Below, piece by piece: positions 46,072-57,100 of a DNA stretch of 64,000 nt. Source of the DNA: Bombardia bombarda (Eukaryota; Ascomycota; Sordariomycetes; Sordariales; Lasiosphaeriaceae); NCBI GenBank assembly GCA_030512295.1, contig JAULSR010000003.1, positions 2,170,001 through 2,234,000 on the forward strand, read 5' to 3'. The notes beneath the pieces are model-generated. The model did not search any database, was not told where the DNA came from, and saw only the letters and a list, made by a program, of their open reading frames with translations. The first letter of the stretch is position 1, and the number at the start of each line of letters is the position of its first letter. The position numbers were made by a program, and so were the translations under genes.

Positions 46072-47394
46072 ATGGACGAACAAACAACCCCAGCGCAGCA
46101 AATTCCTGCGCAAACAGTCGAAAATATGGATGAGCCTAGCACCAAAGCAGAGGTTGCCCCGGCAATGGTCACCAATGGCAAGCGGAAAGCCGAAGACGAG
46201 CTGGATAGCGGGAGAGAGAAGAGCTCGGCCCCGGCCGACATCAGATCCGACGAAAACGAGACAGTCACCAACCAGGCCGGAAACGACAATGGGAGCCAAG
46301 GCGACGGCAGCGCACCAACGCTGTCCAAGAACCAGCTCAGGAAGCAAAGAAAGCAACAAGCCTACGAAGTGTATAAAGAACAGCGCAAGGAGAAGCGCAA
46401 GGACAAGCGACACGACAAGCAGGCCAGGAAGCGCGCCGAGCGCGAGGCCACGATCGCCGCCGCCCAGGCGGCGGGCATCGACCCTGCGACAGTGTTGCCG
46501 CCCAAGAAGGAGCCATGGCGGCCGCGCCCGGTGCCCGTGGCCATCATCATCGACTGCGACTTTGAGGAGTACATGCGCGAGAACGAGATCGTGTCGCTGT
46601 CGAGCCAGATCGTGCGGTCCTACTCGCAGAACCGCCGGTCAAAGTTCCAGGCACACCTCGTCGTCAGCTCGTGGAAGGGCAAGCTGAAGACGCGCTTCGA
46701 GACCGTCCTCAAGAACGCGCACGACAGATGGATCAACGTGCACGTCATGGAGGGCGACTTTGTCGAGGCGGCAAAGTTCGCCAAGGAGAAGCTGCTGACG
46801 GGTCCCGGCGCGGGCGACGTCAACGACCTGGTCAAGCCGAGCGAGAAAGACGTGGAGGAGGTGGCGCAGAGCAACAGCGAGGCCGCCCCTGTCCCCGAGG
46901 CAGAGTCTGACAATGTTGATCAGTCCATCGTCTATCTGTCGTCCGAGTCGCCGTATACGCTCGATAGGCTCGAGCCGAATACGTCGTATGTCATTGGCGG
47001 GCTGGTGGACAGGAATCGCGAGAAGGGGCTGTGCTACAAGCGAGCGCTGCAGCACAAAGTGCGCACCGCCAAGCTGCCGATCGGGGAGTACATGGCGATG
47101 CAGAGTCGGTATGTCCTCACCACGAACCAGGTCGTCGAGATCATGGCCAGGTGGCTCGAGTGTGGCGACTGGGGTGAGGCGTTCATGAATGTTATACCAA
47201 AGAGGAAGGGGGGCACATTGAAGACGCAAGGCTCTTCGGTGGCGGACGCTGACGAGTTGGACAATGGTGATGACGTTGAGCAGGAGGACGAGGGCGATGC
47301 GCACGACGAGGATATGAAGGATGGTAGTGCGGCAGATATAACTGCGCAGACAACGAACGCTGTCAATCCTGCTCCTGAGTTAGTGGTACCATAA
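46072..47394 (+). CDS. TRM10: tRNA (guanine-N1-)-methyltransferase, position 9 (TRM10), intronless
   Basis: A SPOUT-fold enzyme that methylates N1 of G9 in tRNAs using S-adenosylmethionine. A single exon of 440 residues. Residues 1 to about 85 are low-complexity and acidic. A basic helix follows (SKNQLRKQRKQQAYEVYKEQ and KRKDKRHDKQARKRAERE). The catalytic domain covers about 150-385: AIIIDCDFEEYM, LSSQIVRSYSQNRRS, LSSESPYTLDRLEPNTSYVI, GGLVDRNREKGLCYKRA, ARTAKLPIGEY-type segment (here VRTAKLPIGEYM) and LTTNQVVEIMARWLE. These include the conserved Asp in GLVDRN. The tail is acidic. Length is above yeast Trm10 (293) because of both extensions. Confidence 0.95.
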   Translation: MDEQTTPAQQIPAQTVENMDEPSTKAEVAPAMVTNGKRKAEDELDSGREKSSAPADIRSDENETVTNQAGNDNGSQGDGSAPTLSKNQLRKQRKQQAYEVYKEQRKEKRKDKRHDKQARKRAEREATIAAAQAAGIDPATVLPPKKEPWRPRPVPVAIIIDCDFEEYMRENEIVSLSSQIVRSYSQNRRSKFQAHLVVSSWKGKLKTRFETVLKNAHDRWINVHVMEGDFVEAAKFAKEKLLTGPGAGDVNDLVKPSEKDVEEVAQSNSEAAPVPEAESDNVDQSIVYLSSESPYTLDRLEPNTSYVIGGLVDRNREKGLCYKRALQHKVRTAKLPIGEYMAMQSRYVLTTNQVVEIMARWLECGDWGEAFMNVIPKRKGGTLKTQGSSVADADELDNGDDVEQEDEGDAHDEDMKDGSAADITAQTTNAVNPAPELVVP

Positions 47395-47715
47395 GTTAAA
47401 CATTGCATATAATGAAAGAGAAGGCTGGGGTTGATCCCCGTCGAAATATCTCGATCTGTGTCTTTGAGCTAAGCCATTGCGATGAGCTGTTGAATTAAAT
47501 ACCACGCCAAATCATAAATCTAGCTTCCACTTTGAATACATGACATGCGTTAGATTACCAATTCGTCAAGTGCACTCGTGGGAGGACATACCGGGATGCG
47601 GCCTAGCCCAGCAGGCCGGCAGTAAAATAAAAAATGGACGCCTACCCCCTATTCCAATGATCATCCAGTCATGGTGTATATACAATTGAAAAGCCAATAC
47701 CATTTCCAAACGCCA
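47395..47715. other. Intergenic region between convergent TRM10 and PRI1
   Basis: 321 bp, AT-rich, containing the 3' ends of both genes. Nothing else is seen. Confidence 0.5.
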
Positions 47716-49594
47716 TCAAAAGTCCGTCGAACCGATTTCATCTTCATCGCGCTCCTGCTTCACCTTGACCTCCCGTTCGTCTCTCATGAGCGCAATGACA
47801 AAAGACCTAAACTGCTCAATGTACGGCTTCAGACTCGTCTTCTCCCAATCCTGAACGTGCTTCTCTGTATCCTCCTCGGACTCTTGCCACGCGTCGATCT
47901 CCTTTATCAAGCTCTGCACGGTGGGCACACCGAGAGGGTCAAAGTCGCCCAGCGAGCGCGTGTCAATCGGCACGCAGACTCTCCCTGTGCCAGGATGGAC
48001 TACGAAGGGGCTCTTGAGCAAATGATTCAGCTTCTTGCTGACCTCGATATCGAGTCTCGGGTACGTGTATTCCAACACGATATCCTGTTTGGCGTCTAGC
48101 AGGGCCCGTGAATCGAGTTTCTGGCTCGCGCCCGTCTTGGCGACAGTATCGATATCGGCCCACTTTGAGACAGATGATCGCCCTGGCGACGAATCCCATT
48201 TCTTGCGGAGAGACTCGACCAGCTGAGCGTCTGGCAGAAGTTGCAGCAGCTTCTCTGCTTGCTCTGACGAGCGCCAGGGGTCTTGCACCTCGAGGACATC
48301 CTCTTGGAAATGTGTCTTGAGGGCGTCGAGACTCCGTCTGCAGCTTGCTGTTAGTGATATCGTATGAAGGCGGGGGGATGAAGAGGCTGAAAAGGCGACG
48401 ACTTACGATATGTGGGGGTGGAGCGGCCGGCGTATATTAACCTTCTTGCCGCTCTTCTCGCCGCCACGGACGACTTCGAGATAACCGGCGATTGCTTTTC
48501 TCTTTTGATCGTCCATGGCCCTCGCCTTCTTGTCACACACCCAGGCGTGGGCTCCTCTCCGGCCCGAGTAGACCCACATGATGTACTTGAACCCAAAGTC
48601 GTCCCGCAGGGCAGCGTCAACAACCTTGATGGCCATGGTGATGAACTGCCAGCATTTGATGCAGATGGTGGTCTTGTCACAGCACGTTCGGATGTCGTCG
48701 TAGTCTGTCAGATCGATATCGAAGCACAGTTCTTTGGCCAGTGGCCTGAAGGCCGTCGAGTTGCGCAGCGTCTTGCGATCTCGCGGGTTGGCTGAATACA
48801 CGGGGCCGATCTCGAAGCGGGAGGGCATGAGCCGCAATACATCTTTGCGTAGTCTGTCTGTGTTAGCTGATGCAGGCCTGGGTAGTCTGTCTACTGGCTA
48901 ACTCACAGGTCTGAGGTGGGGAATGACTGGTATCGCAGGTACGCGTCGTTCTGCAATGTAAAGGCGAATTCACGGTGGCCAAAGTCGTTTGTGGGCGTCG
49001 GGCTGTGGTTGAGCCATTGGAACAGGTACCGCCAGGGGAACAGGCGCTGGTAGAAGCTGCGCATGAGCTCGGGGTCGGAGGCCTTGTGAGACACGCCATT
49101 CTCGCTGGTTCATGGTTAGCACAGCTGATACCCCACGAAGAAGTATTGGCGACTGTGTATTACCTTGGGGATGATGGAAAGGAGCCAAAGCTTTCTCTCT
49201 TGGGCGACACGGGGGAGCTGGGGAACTCGTCATCCGAGTCCATACCCTCAAACAAATCCTCGAGCTTGATTTCTGGGCCTTTTGTGTTCTTGATGACCTG
49301 ATCTTCGGTTTCCGTGTCGGCCTCGGCTTTGACCTGCACAGCATCTGAGGCTGGTGTGTCCACATGGACATAAGAATCGGTATCGCCCTCAGCCTCAGCT
49401 CCAGCCTTAGCGTCTGCCGCCGGCGTGTCAACATGAATGAATGAACCGGCATCTGCCATTGCGGTGTCCTCTTCTACGGGCCCGTTGCTGTCTTTGCTGT
49501 GGTCACCATTGCTGTTTGCGACAGCTGAATCTACCTCCATTGGGATGTCGGGGCTGGACGAAGCCTCGGACGGGGACGACACAGGATTAGGCAT
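47716..49594 (-). CDS. PRI1: DNA primase small (catalytic) subunit PRI1 (four exons)
   Basis: It synthesises RNA primers within the DNA polymerase alpha-primase complex. Minus-strand exons: 49594-49164, 49104-48907, 48853-48407 and 48337-47716 (introns 59, 53 and 69 nt), giving 565 residues, longer than yeast Pri1 (409). The extra length is an N-terminal extension of about 145 residues, acidic and containing a 12-residue motif twice. The conserved part includes ELMRSFYQRLFPWRYLFQWL, HREFAFTLQNDAYLRYQSF, LMPSRFEIGPVYSANP, the metal-binding Asp pair CFDIDLTDYD, the zinc-site cysteines TCCDKTTICIKCW, and the nucleotide-binding SGRRGAHAWVCD. The ATG at 49594 is used because the upstream part of the open frame has no ATG. 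MCB-like boxes and a telobox lie upstream. Confidence 0.95.
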
Positions 49595-50501
49595 TATGGA
49601 CAATTACCCAGAATTAGTGCAAAATCCGTTGATCGAGGAGAAGAGCACAAAATACGGCTTTGTCGATACCGTTTCAGCAAGTTGCTCTGCTGCTGGCGAT
49701 GTGGATGTGGGATGTGGATTGGTGATGGTCTGTGAGCGGCAAGTCGCGTCGAGGTCCCGCGAGACGCGTAAAGCACCTGAGGTGTGCATCAGTGGAGTTA
49801 ATGGGTCTCTTCTCAACCCTAACCCTAAATCACGACACCTCGTCGTCATCAATAATTCATTGAGATGGTACGAATACAAAGTCTAGGTTCTCAAGGATTA
49901 TAGCAAATGGTAGAGAATGTCCTATCTGACCAGCAACTATAGTAGTAGGATGATATCGTTCTAGAAATAAGCAGATATCGCTCTAGATTTGAATTAGCCA
50001 CTAAGTGGCCTACTGACGCTGTCAATACGCTCACTGTTGCTCACCTGTTCGTCTCGAAATCATGACCACTTGAATCCGAATACGCACGCTTTGCATGGAT
50101 TAATCACAAAGAAAGTTCGCACTCTTGGCTATATCCCAATGCAACGAGCAACCGTCTCCTGGTCGCTCCTTCTCGCAGCAAGCAGACGGCTTAATTGGCT
50201 AGAGTTTACTTGCCCGAACATTAGCCATTAGGTTGCTCGTATCGACTTGTCAATAGCAAAGCAGACCGACCCTAGCGACCTGAATCGGCGGGTGTGCATG
50301 CATGGGACACGCGGGTCCCTGTCTCGGCCCCCCACGTCATTGAAGCTGCCGCCACTGCCCGCTGTGGTGAAACCATAACCGTAGCCAGGAATCCCAGTTT
50401 CCACCCCAAAGCTTCCATCCGCTTGACAATCATTTACTATTTCTCAACCCGCGTTGCATCCAGCTGAACTCGATTTCAGCGGCGAGTTGAAAAAGAGAAT
50501 C
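49595..50501. promoter_or_regulatory. Divergent PRI1 / GH5 promoter region
   Basis: Contains CGCGT at 49745-49749, a perfect MluI box ACGCGT at 49764-49769 (151-175 bp before the PRI1 ATG), and a telomere-like run of two and a half CCCTAA repeats at 49815-49829. 49890-50230 is AT-rich, with a short direct repeat of GATATCG(T/C)TCTAGA at about 49952 and 49974. No gene is supported. Confidence 0.55.
49815..49829. promoter_or_regulatory. Interstitial telomere-like repeat upstream of PRI1
   Basis: AACCCTAACCCTAAA, two and a half units of CCCTAA, about 221-235 bp before the PRI1 ATG on the minus strand. It may bind a telomere-repeat factor; it is too short to be a telomere remnant with confidence. 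Confidence 0.6.
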
Positions 50502-52930
50502 ATGGCTCGGTTTCGTCTTAGCATTGAAGACGGCAAGTTTCGCGACGTCCACGGCCGCCAAGTCACGCTGCGAGGCATCAACGTCGCTGGCGATGCAAAG
50601 TATCCCAACCTGCCCGACCGCCCGTCCCATATCGCCCTCGACTTCTTTGACGGCGACAATGTCAAATTCACCGGCAGGCCTTTCCCCAAGGAAGACGCAC
50701 ACCTGCACTTCTCGCGCCTAAAACGCTTTGGATACAACACCATCCGCTATGTCTTTACCTGGGAGGCCATTGAGGCTGCAGGGCCGGGCATCTACGACGA
50801 GGAGTGGATTCAACACACACTCGACGTGCTCCGTATAGCTAAGGAGTACGGCTTCTACATTTTCATGGACCCCCATCAGGATGTCGTGCGTACTTGCCCT
50901 GTTCCGTGTCCCTTGCTTGCAGCCATGTAGCTGACGGCCCCCTCACAGTGGTCTCGATTCTCTGGCGGTTCTGGAGCCCCCATGTGGACGCTATACGCTG
51001 CCGGTCTCAATCCGCAGAGCTTTGCCGCGACCGAGGCGGCCATCGTCCACAATACCTACCCCGAGCCTTCAGAATTCCCAAAGATGATCTGGTCGACCAA
51101 CTATTACCGACTGGCGGCGGCTACAATGTTTACTCTCTTCTTTGCTGGGAGAGACTTTGCGCCAAAGTGCATCATAGATGGAGTGAACATACAGGACTAT
51201 CTACAGGGGCATTTTATTCGTGCGTGCGCCTATATTGCCAAGCGCATACACGACGCCGGCGACATCGAAAACGACATTGTCTTTGGGTGGGAGAGCCTGA
51301 ACGAGCCCAACAAGGGCATGATTGGCTACGAGGACATCTCAGTGATCCCCAAAGAGCAGGCTTTGAAGAAAGGAACGTGTCCAACGATATGGCAGACCAT
51401 TCTTACTGGTTCTGGGCGAGCCGTCGAGGTCGACACGTGGGACATGGGTGGGCTTGGACCGGTCAAAGTTGGGCGGTCATTGATTGACCCTCATGGCGAA
51501 ATTGCGTGGCTGCCCGCCGATTACGACGAGTCCCGCTACGGCTATAAGAGAGACCCCGGGTGGAAGCTGGGCCAGTGTATTTGGGCACAACACGGAGTAT
51601 GGGATCCGTCCACTGACACGCTGCTCAAAAAGGACTACTTTGGCAAACACCCGACCGGAGGGCAGCACGTTGACTACCCCTACTTCTCCAACAACTATTT
51701 TATGAATTTCTTCCGGCAGTTCCGAGACTCGATACGGGCACATCACAAAGATGCCATCATCCTCCTCCAAGGTCCAACCATGGAGCTTCCGCCCAACATC
51801 AAGGGGACCCCGGATGGCGACGACCCATTGCTGGTCTACGCTCCCCATTGGTATGACGGTATCACCCTCATGACCAAGAAGTGGAACCGCAACTGGAATG
51901 TCGATGTACTGGGGGTCCTTCGGGGACGGTACTGGCACCCTGGCTTTGCTATCAAGATAGGGGAGACGGCTATCAGGAACTGCTTCAGGGACCAACATGC
52001 GGCGATGAGGCAGGAAGGTCTTGATTTCATCGGCAATCACCCTTGTGTCATGACCGAGTTCGGTATTCCTTATGACATGGACGACAAGCATGCCTATAAG
52101 ACTGGCGACTTTACCAGTCAATCGGCCGCCATGGATGCTAACCATTACGGGGTTGAGGCTGCTGGGCTCGAGGGCTACACATTGTGGCTGTACATGACAA
52201 ACGTAGGTTAATCGTCTATTTTGCAGCAGACGAGCGTACTGACTGACCTTTTCAGAATGATCACGCGCGGGGCGATCAGTGGAATGGGGAGGACCTGTCC
52301 ATCTTTTCGATCGACGATAAGCTACTCCCAGTTTCTCCCCTACCCAAGACGCCAGAACTCAACCAGTCCACCTCGAGCCTCCTCAAGCCCGCCACCACCG
52401 CCTCTACGGGCCGCAAAGGGGAGCCTGACGACGATAACAGCATCACACCGGCTAACATCCAGCGCACACTTACCAACCCGTCGATCACGTCGGACGGCGC
52501 CTCACGCGAGCCCGAGATCACCGCGTCGCCTGGATATCGCGCAGCGGAGGCGTATGTGCGGCCAGCGCCCATCACGATTTCAGGGTTCATAACATATTAC
52601 GTTTTTGACCTTCAGACCTGCCAGTTCAACATGACAATCAAGGCGCCCAAAGTGGCGGCGCCCGAAACACCGACGGTGGTGTTTCTGCCCGAGTATCACT
52701 TTCCCAAGGATTCGTGCACGGTCGAGGCGAGCTCGGGGAAGTGGGAGATCAGCAGCGACGAAGAAGAGACGGTCCTGGTGCAGCGGCTGCGGTGGTGGCA
52801 TGGCGAGGGCGAGCAAAGCTTGAAGATTACTGGTGTGGTGAGGAAACATAATGATGCTGTGGGCGCTGAGGATGCTGGGTACTATGAACAGTGTAATGCG
52901 GGGGCGTGGAGCAATTGTAATGTAATGTGA
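50502..52930 (+). CDS. GH5 steryl-beta-glucosidase / endoglucosylceramidase-like enzyme (three exons)
   Basis: A retaining glycoside hydrolase resembling fungal EGCrP2/Egh1 enzymes, which split ergosteryl-beta-glucoside or glucosylceramide. Exons: 50502-50885, 50949-52202, 52256-52930 (introns 63 and 53 nt), giving 770 residues. The N-terminus FRLSIEDGKFRDVHGRQVTL and LRGINVAGDAKYP opens the barrel; then GYNTIRYVFTWEAIE, FYIFMDPHQDVWSRFSGGSG, the acid/base Glu at about 247 (WESLNEPN) and the nucleophile Glu at about 498 (VMTEFGIPYD). A C-terminal beta-domain (about 660-770) follows a Ser/Thr-rich linker. There is no signal peptide or membrane span, so it is intracellular as in EGCrP-type proteins. 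Which lipid is cleaved cannot be told from sequence. Confidence 0.88.
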
Positions 52931-54116
52931 ATGGGGGGGATGTTGATAAATAGCATGGTTACTTAGTGAATAGGAGTTTGGGCACATAGGGGTGGTTGTT
53001 GATGAGAGTTTTTGGTAATCAGCGAGCTCCTTTCATCAGCATTTAACTTCATATTATACACAGTAGTGTATGCCTCTATTAGCGCACATAGATATCATAA
53101 CATGAGGCTAAATTAGTGGCCATCTCATGGTGCGGGAGGGCTTTGTCTGGGTATACGTAGCCACCAGGGGCATTTATACCCAATAGGCTACTGGTTGCAC
53201 ATCGCACTTCTTTGACCCCCCATCCGTCGGTCCAGGCTTTGCTACGGCCTGTTCCTGCCATGCCGCGGTACGCTAACTCGCTAAGCAGTGGGCGTGCTTG
53301 TACCAAAGTAGCGCTCTGTTTCGAGGCTGCATGCCAAGCCCCAGGCTGTGGACCCCGGTTGGCTGAAGCAAAGGGCCCCGCGGCCCGTGATTCGCCCAGT
53401 TTGCTTCGACACAGCGCACTACTGAGGCATCGCAGGAAGCTGCGTCGAACGAGCTTAAGCGCTGCCGCCCAAAGACGACCACCACAAAGGACCAACCAGC
53501 CGAGCCAAAGCCGGGGTGCAAAAGAGGAGGCCACAAGGCAATGAAGTGCGAGCACTCTCGTATAGCGACACATACCACACATACAGCCAGTTGATCGCAA
53601 CAAATTGTGAGGTGGGCAGCGGTGCACGTCCAGAATGCGATTCCAGCTTGTTCCTTGACACAGCTTGCGCCAGCGCTCCAGTCAGCGCCCAGAGGCGTGC
53701 TTCAAGTTGCTCGGCTTAGACTTGAAGCCCTGGAACACGACAATCAATATCGATTATTGACGCCGACCGACCGGCCCCATATGCTCCATCCGCTGCGCCG
53801 CTCTCAATAGCGCGACCCCGATCCGACGACATTGACTCCTGCATCGCCAGCAGCCTTGTCTGGGACGAGTTACTCGAATTGCGCATCGCCCCGACTCTTT
53901 CACCCCCCCCGACATCGACTTGCCATCATCATCCTTACTTCTTCACGCTACCCCTGTCGGCCAGCAAGCGACGCCCCCTCCCCCGCCTTTGAGGGCAGTC
54001 GCGAGCCGACAAGTTCGCCCAGCAGCAGCAACTCAGCGCCGGGCCCACTACTTTTGGTTCCTCCTTCCATCCAGAAGTGCTGTCGAGGCCATAGATACAC
54101 AAGGTCGTTGCCAGCC
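52931..54116. other. Intergenic region and BCK1 leader
   Basis: No gene supported. The last 350 bp are C-rich, typical of a leader, and contain a 9-codon uORF (53781-53810). The open frame of BCK1 continues upstream of its ATG to about 53,832 but has no ATG there. Confidence 0.5.
53781..53810 (+). promoter_or_regulatory. Nine-codon upstream ORF before BCK1
   Basis: ATG at 53781 to TAG at 53808-53810, the only ATG in the roughly 330 nt before the BCK1 start. A translational damper is possible if it lies in the mRNA; the transcript start is unknown. Confidence 0.35.
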
Positions 54117-57100
54117 ATGTATCAGAACGGGCAGAGGGACGCTACGCGGCCCTTCCATGTACCGCCACCTCCTCCGCCCATGTCCCCACCACCGACCGTG
54201 GGGATCAACAACAATGTTCTGACCATACCGCCGCCGCCGCCGCGCTACCCGGGCGCCCCTGGAGGGGCCGGCGGTGTCATGCTGCCTCCCCCTCCGGGAC
54301 CTCCACCGAACGGCGCCTTCCCGTCAAGTGCGCTGCCACCGCCGAGCGCCCTAGGCTCCGCACCATGGCACAGTGTTTGGGGCCGCTCCTATGATGGAAG
54401 GACGGCATTCAACATACCCCCACCTCCACCCGGCGGCGCCGGGGGTCTGCAGACATATGTCCCAAAGCACCATGCACAGACAATAGCTACCATGGAAGCG
54501 GCCAGGGCTCCCTCGTCGGGTGCGACACTCGGGATACCCCCGCCTCCGCCACCGAGCGAGCAGATGAGCGCAACCTACATTCCGCAGGGCGATACGTATG
54601 GCGAGGGCGTGGGCATCCCGGGGTTGGGACTCGCCGACGACAACAGCTTCGGCGGCTGGAACAGAGGGAGCAACCTGGAATTGAGGCTGGGGACGCCACA
54701 GGATGACACAACCGGGCATGATAGACTCTTTGCCCCCTCCATCTCCAATCGGGGCTCGTCGACCACGAGCAACGCGACTACCATGTCGACCATTGCGCCC
54801 GAAATGGCGGGCCAGTGGCCGATGGATAAGGTTATCGCGTGGCTGCAGGCACACGGGTTTTCCAAGGACTGGCAGGAAACATTTAGAAATCTAAATCTAC
54901 ACGGATCGCAGTTTCTCGAGGTTGGAAACGGCCACGGTGGTCGAGGCAACTTCGGCATGATGCATCAGCAGGTGTACCCCGAGCTTGCCGCCCAATGCAC
55001 CAGGAGCGGCACTGGCTGGGATCAGCCCAAGGAGAGGGATGAGGGCAAGAGGATGCGTAGGCTCATTCGGGCCATCGTGATAGGGCGGCCAATCGACCCG
55101 TCCAAGCTGTCAGTAGGCCACTCGCGCAAGGAGTCTTCGCCCAGCACAGGACCCGAGTCGGCTGACTCACCAAATACTCCAATCAAGGCGCCTGGTCCTG
55201 GTTTCGGCGGGCGGAGATTCTCGCAGTCGCGATCAACCACCATGCCAATGCTTGTCAATCCCCTGACCTCGGAGCCCAACCACAGGTCCCTCATGAAGAA
55301 CCTTGAAATCGATAGCGGCCGCCGCCACAGCCCGAGCGCCAGCGAGTCTGGCGAGGCAGGAACCTTCCGCGGCTCGACGCCGTTAGGAAGGGACAGCCCG
55401 GGCGGCAGCCCCAACCCCTCGTCGGCCCTCTTTCCTTCCTCTACCATGGGCAATCTGTCGGCATCGCCACACAGCAGCAGATTCGGACATCGTTCACGCA
55501 ACAGCTCTGACTCAGTATCATCAAATGCAGCTATATATGGATCTGGAATCCCGCCTGACGCGGCTGCTATGCTGAAGGGCAATGTGAACTTCAGCGAGAC
55601 CATCAACGTAGCCCGCAATCCAGACGGCACAGCTCGGCGGTACGGACAGGACGGTGGCCGGCCATCGCCACATGAGCCTGGGGACAGGAGTGCGGGGACT
55701 GACCCACCGAGCAGCGCAAAGGGCTCCGTCATGTCCTTCTTTTCGCGCAAGAAGAAAAAGGAGGACGGCGGGTTTGCCTCGCCAGAAGACCAGGACTCTC
55801 CTACCAGCCCGGCCCTTAGCTTTAAGCCGCATTCACTGGGAGGCAACGCGAGCGAGACGTCGCTGGAACGGCCCAGCTCGAGCTTTTCGGCCATGGACTA
55901 CAGCTACGCTTCCTCACTGCGATCAAAACGGACTGGCAGTGCTCGAACCTTTGTTCTGGCTACCCTCGATGGCTGGAACTATCGTCTGGTGGATGTCACC
56001 GATATTGAGACGGCGGCAGATTTGCGACACTTGATCTGCCTTAATCTTGGCCTCCCAGACGGTGATGGTGCTCAGATCTACCTGACAGAGCCAGGCAAGA
56101 TCGAACACGAAGAGCCGCTGGATGATACTAAGCTCTTGACGAACAAGAAGCTGAAGGCGGACGCTACTGGGACACTCAAGTTCTTGGTGCAGCGGGGCGG
56201 AGCTCCGCAGATGGGCAGTAGTAGTAACGCAGCAGCAGCTCAGAGCAGATTGTCCCCTAATTATATCCCATCGGGGACATTGATGGACGAGGAGGCCTTT
56301 GGTAGGCTCGATGGGCCGCGGCAGCGTTCCAGTTCATCGCCACCGACATCGAGACAAAACTCCATTTTCAAGGAGAGGGATGAAAAACTGCTGGCGGCGG
56401 AGGCAAATGAGTACAAGGCGGAGCAGCTGAAGAAACAGCAGGAGTATCTCGCGAAGCGAAAGCAAGTGAAGGAAACCAGTCCCTCGGGAGACCCTTCGTA
56501 TGGCATTGTGGGCAGAAATGTGGACTTTGACCAGCCACGCCACTCGCCGTTTGAAGACAAGAAACCAGATAACCTATTCCCGCAGCGCAAGGCGCCTGCG
56601 CCGCCTGGCGACCCATCCGCCACGCTCATCAAGGCAAACTCGCTGAGCAAGAAGACAGGCCAGGGCTTACGCACATCCCAGGAAATCGCAAAGGGGGGCA
56701 TGCATCAGAAGCGAACATCGTCTGATCTGCGCGACGAAGCCGGGTTTGAGAAGCAGAGGAGGCGGCCCAACGGACCTTCGCCGACGGGAGGGATTCACGG
56801 GCTGCTGGTGGGCATGGCCGGGCGGATGGGCGGCATTGCTCTTCCGGCTGCCGGCGGTTCATCAAGGGGTTTGTCGCCTAATCGTGTCACTACTATGCCG
56901 ATTGTGAACGGCGAACTTGAGAGAGGCAAGGGAGCTATATCCACCGTTGATTTTGGGCAGCGGAACAGATCTGGCTCCGGTGGAAGTAGTCCAAGGACGG
57001 GGGGCGCGCCTGGGTCTCCAGGTTCGACTACTTGGGGTCGGAACGTGCCGTTCCTTGTCCCGGACTATTCACCAGGCGGTACCCCGAGCGGTACACCTTT

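Noticed and set aside
53832..54116. N-terminal extension of BCK1 upstream of 54117
   Set aside because: The frame is open but contains no ATG; the first ATG (54117) gives a sensible Pro-rich start.
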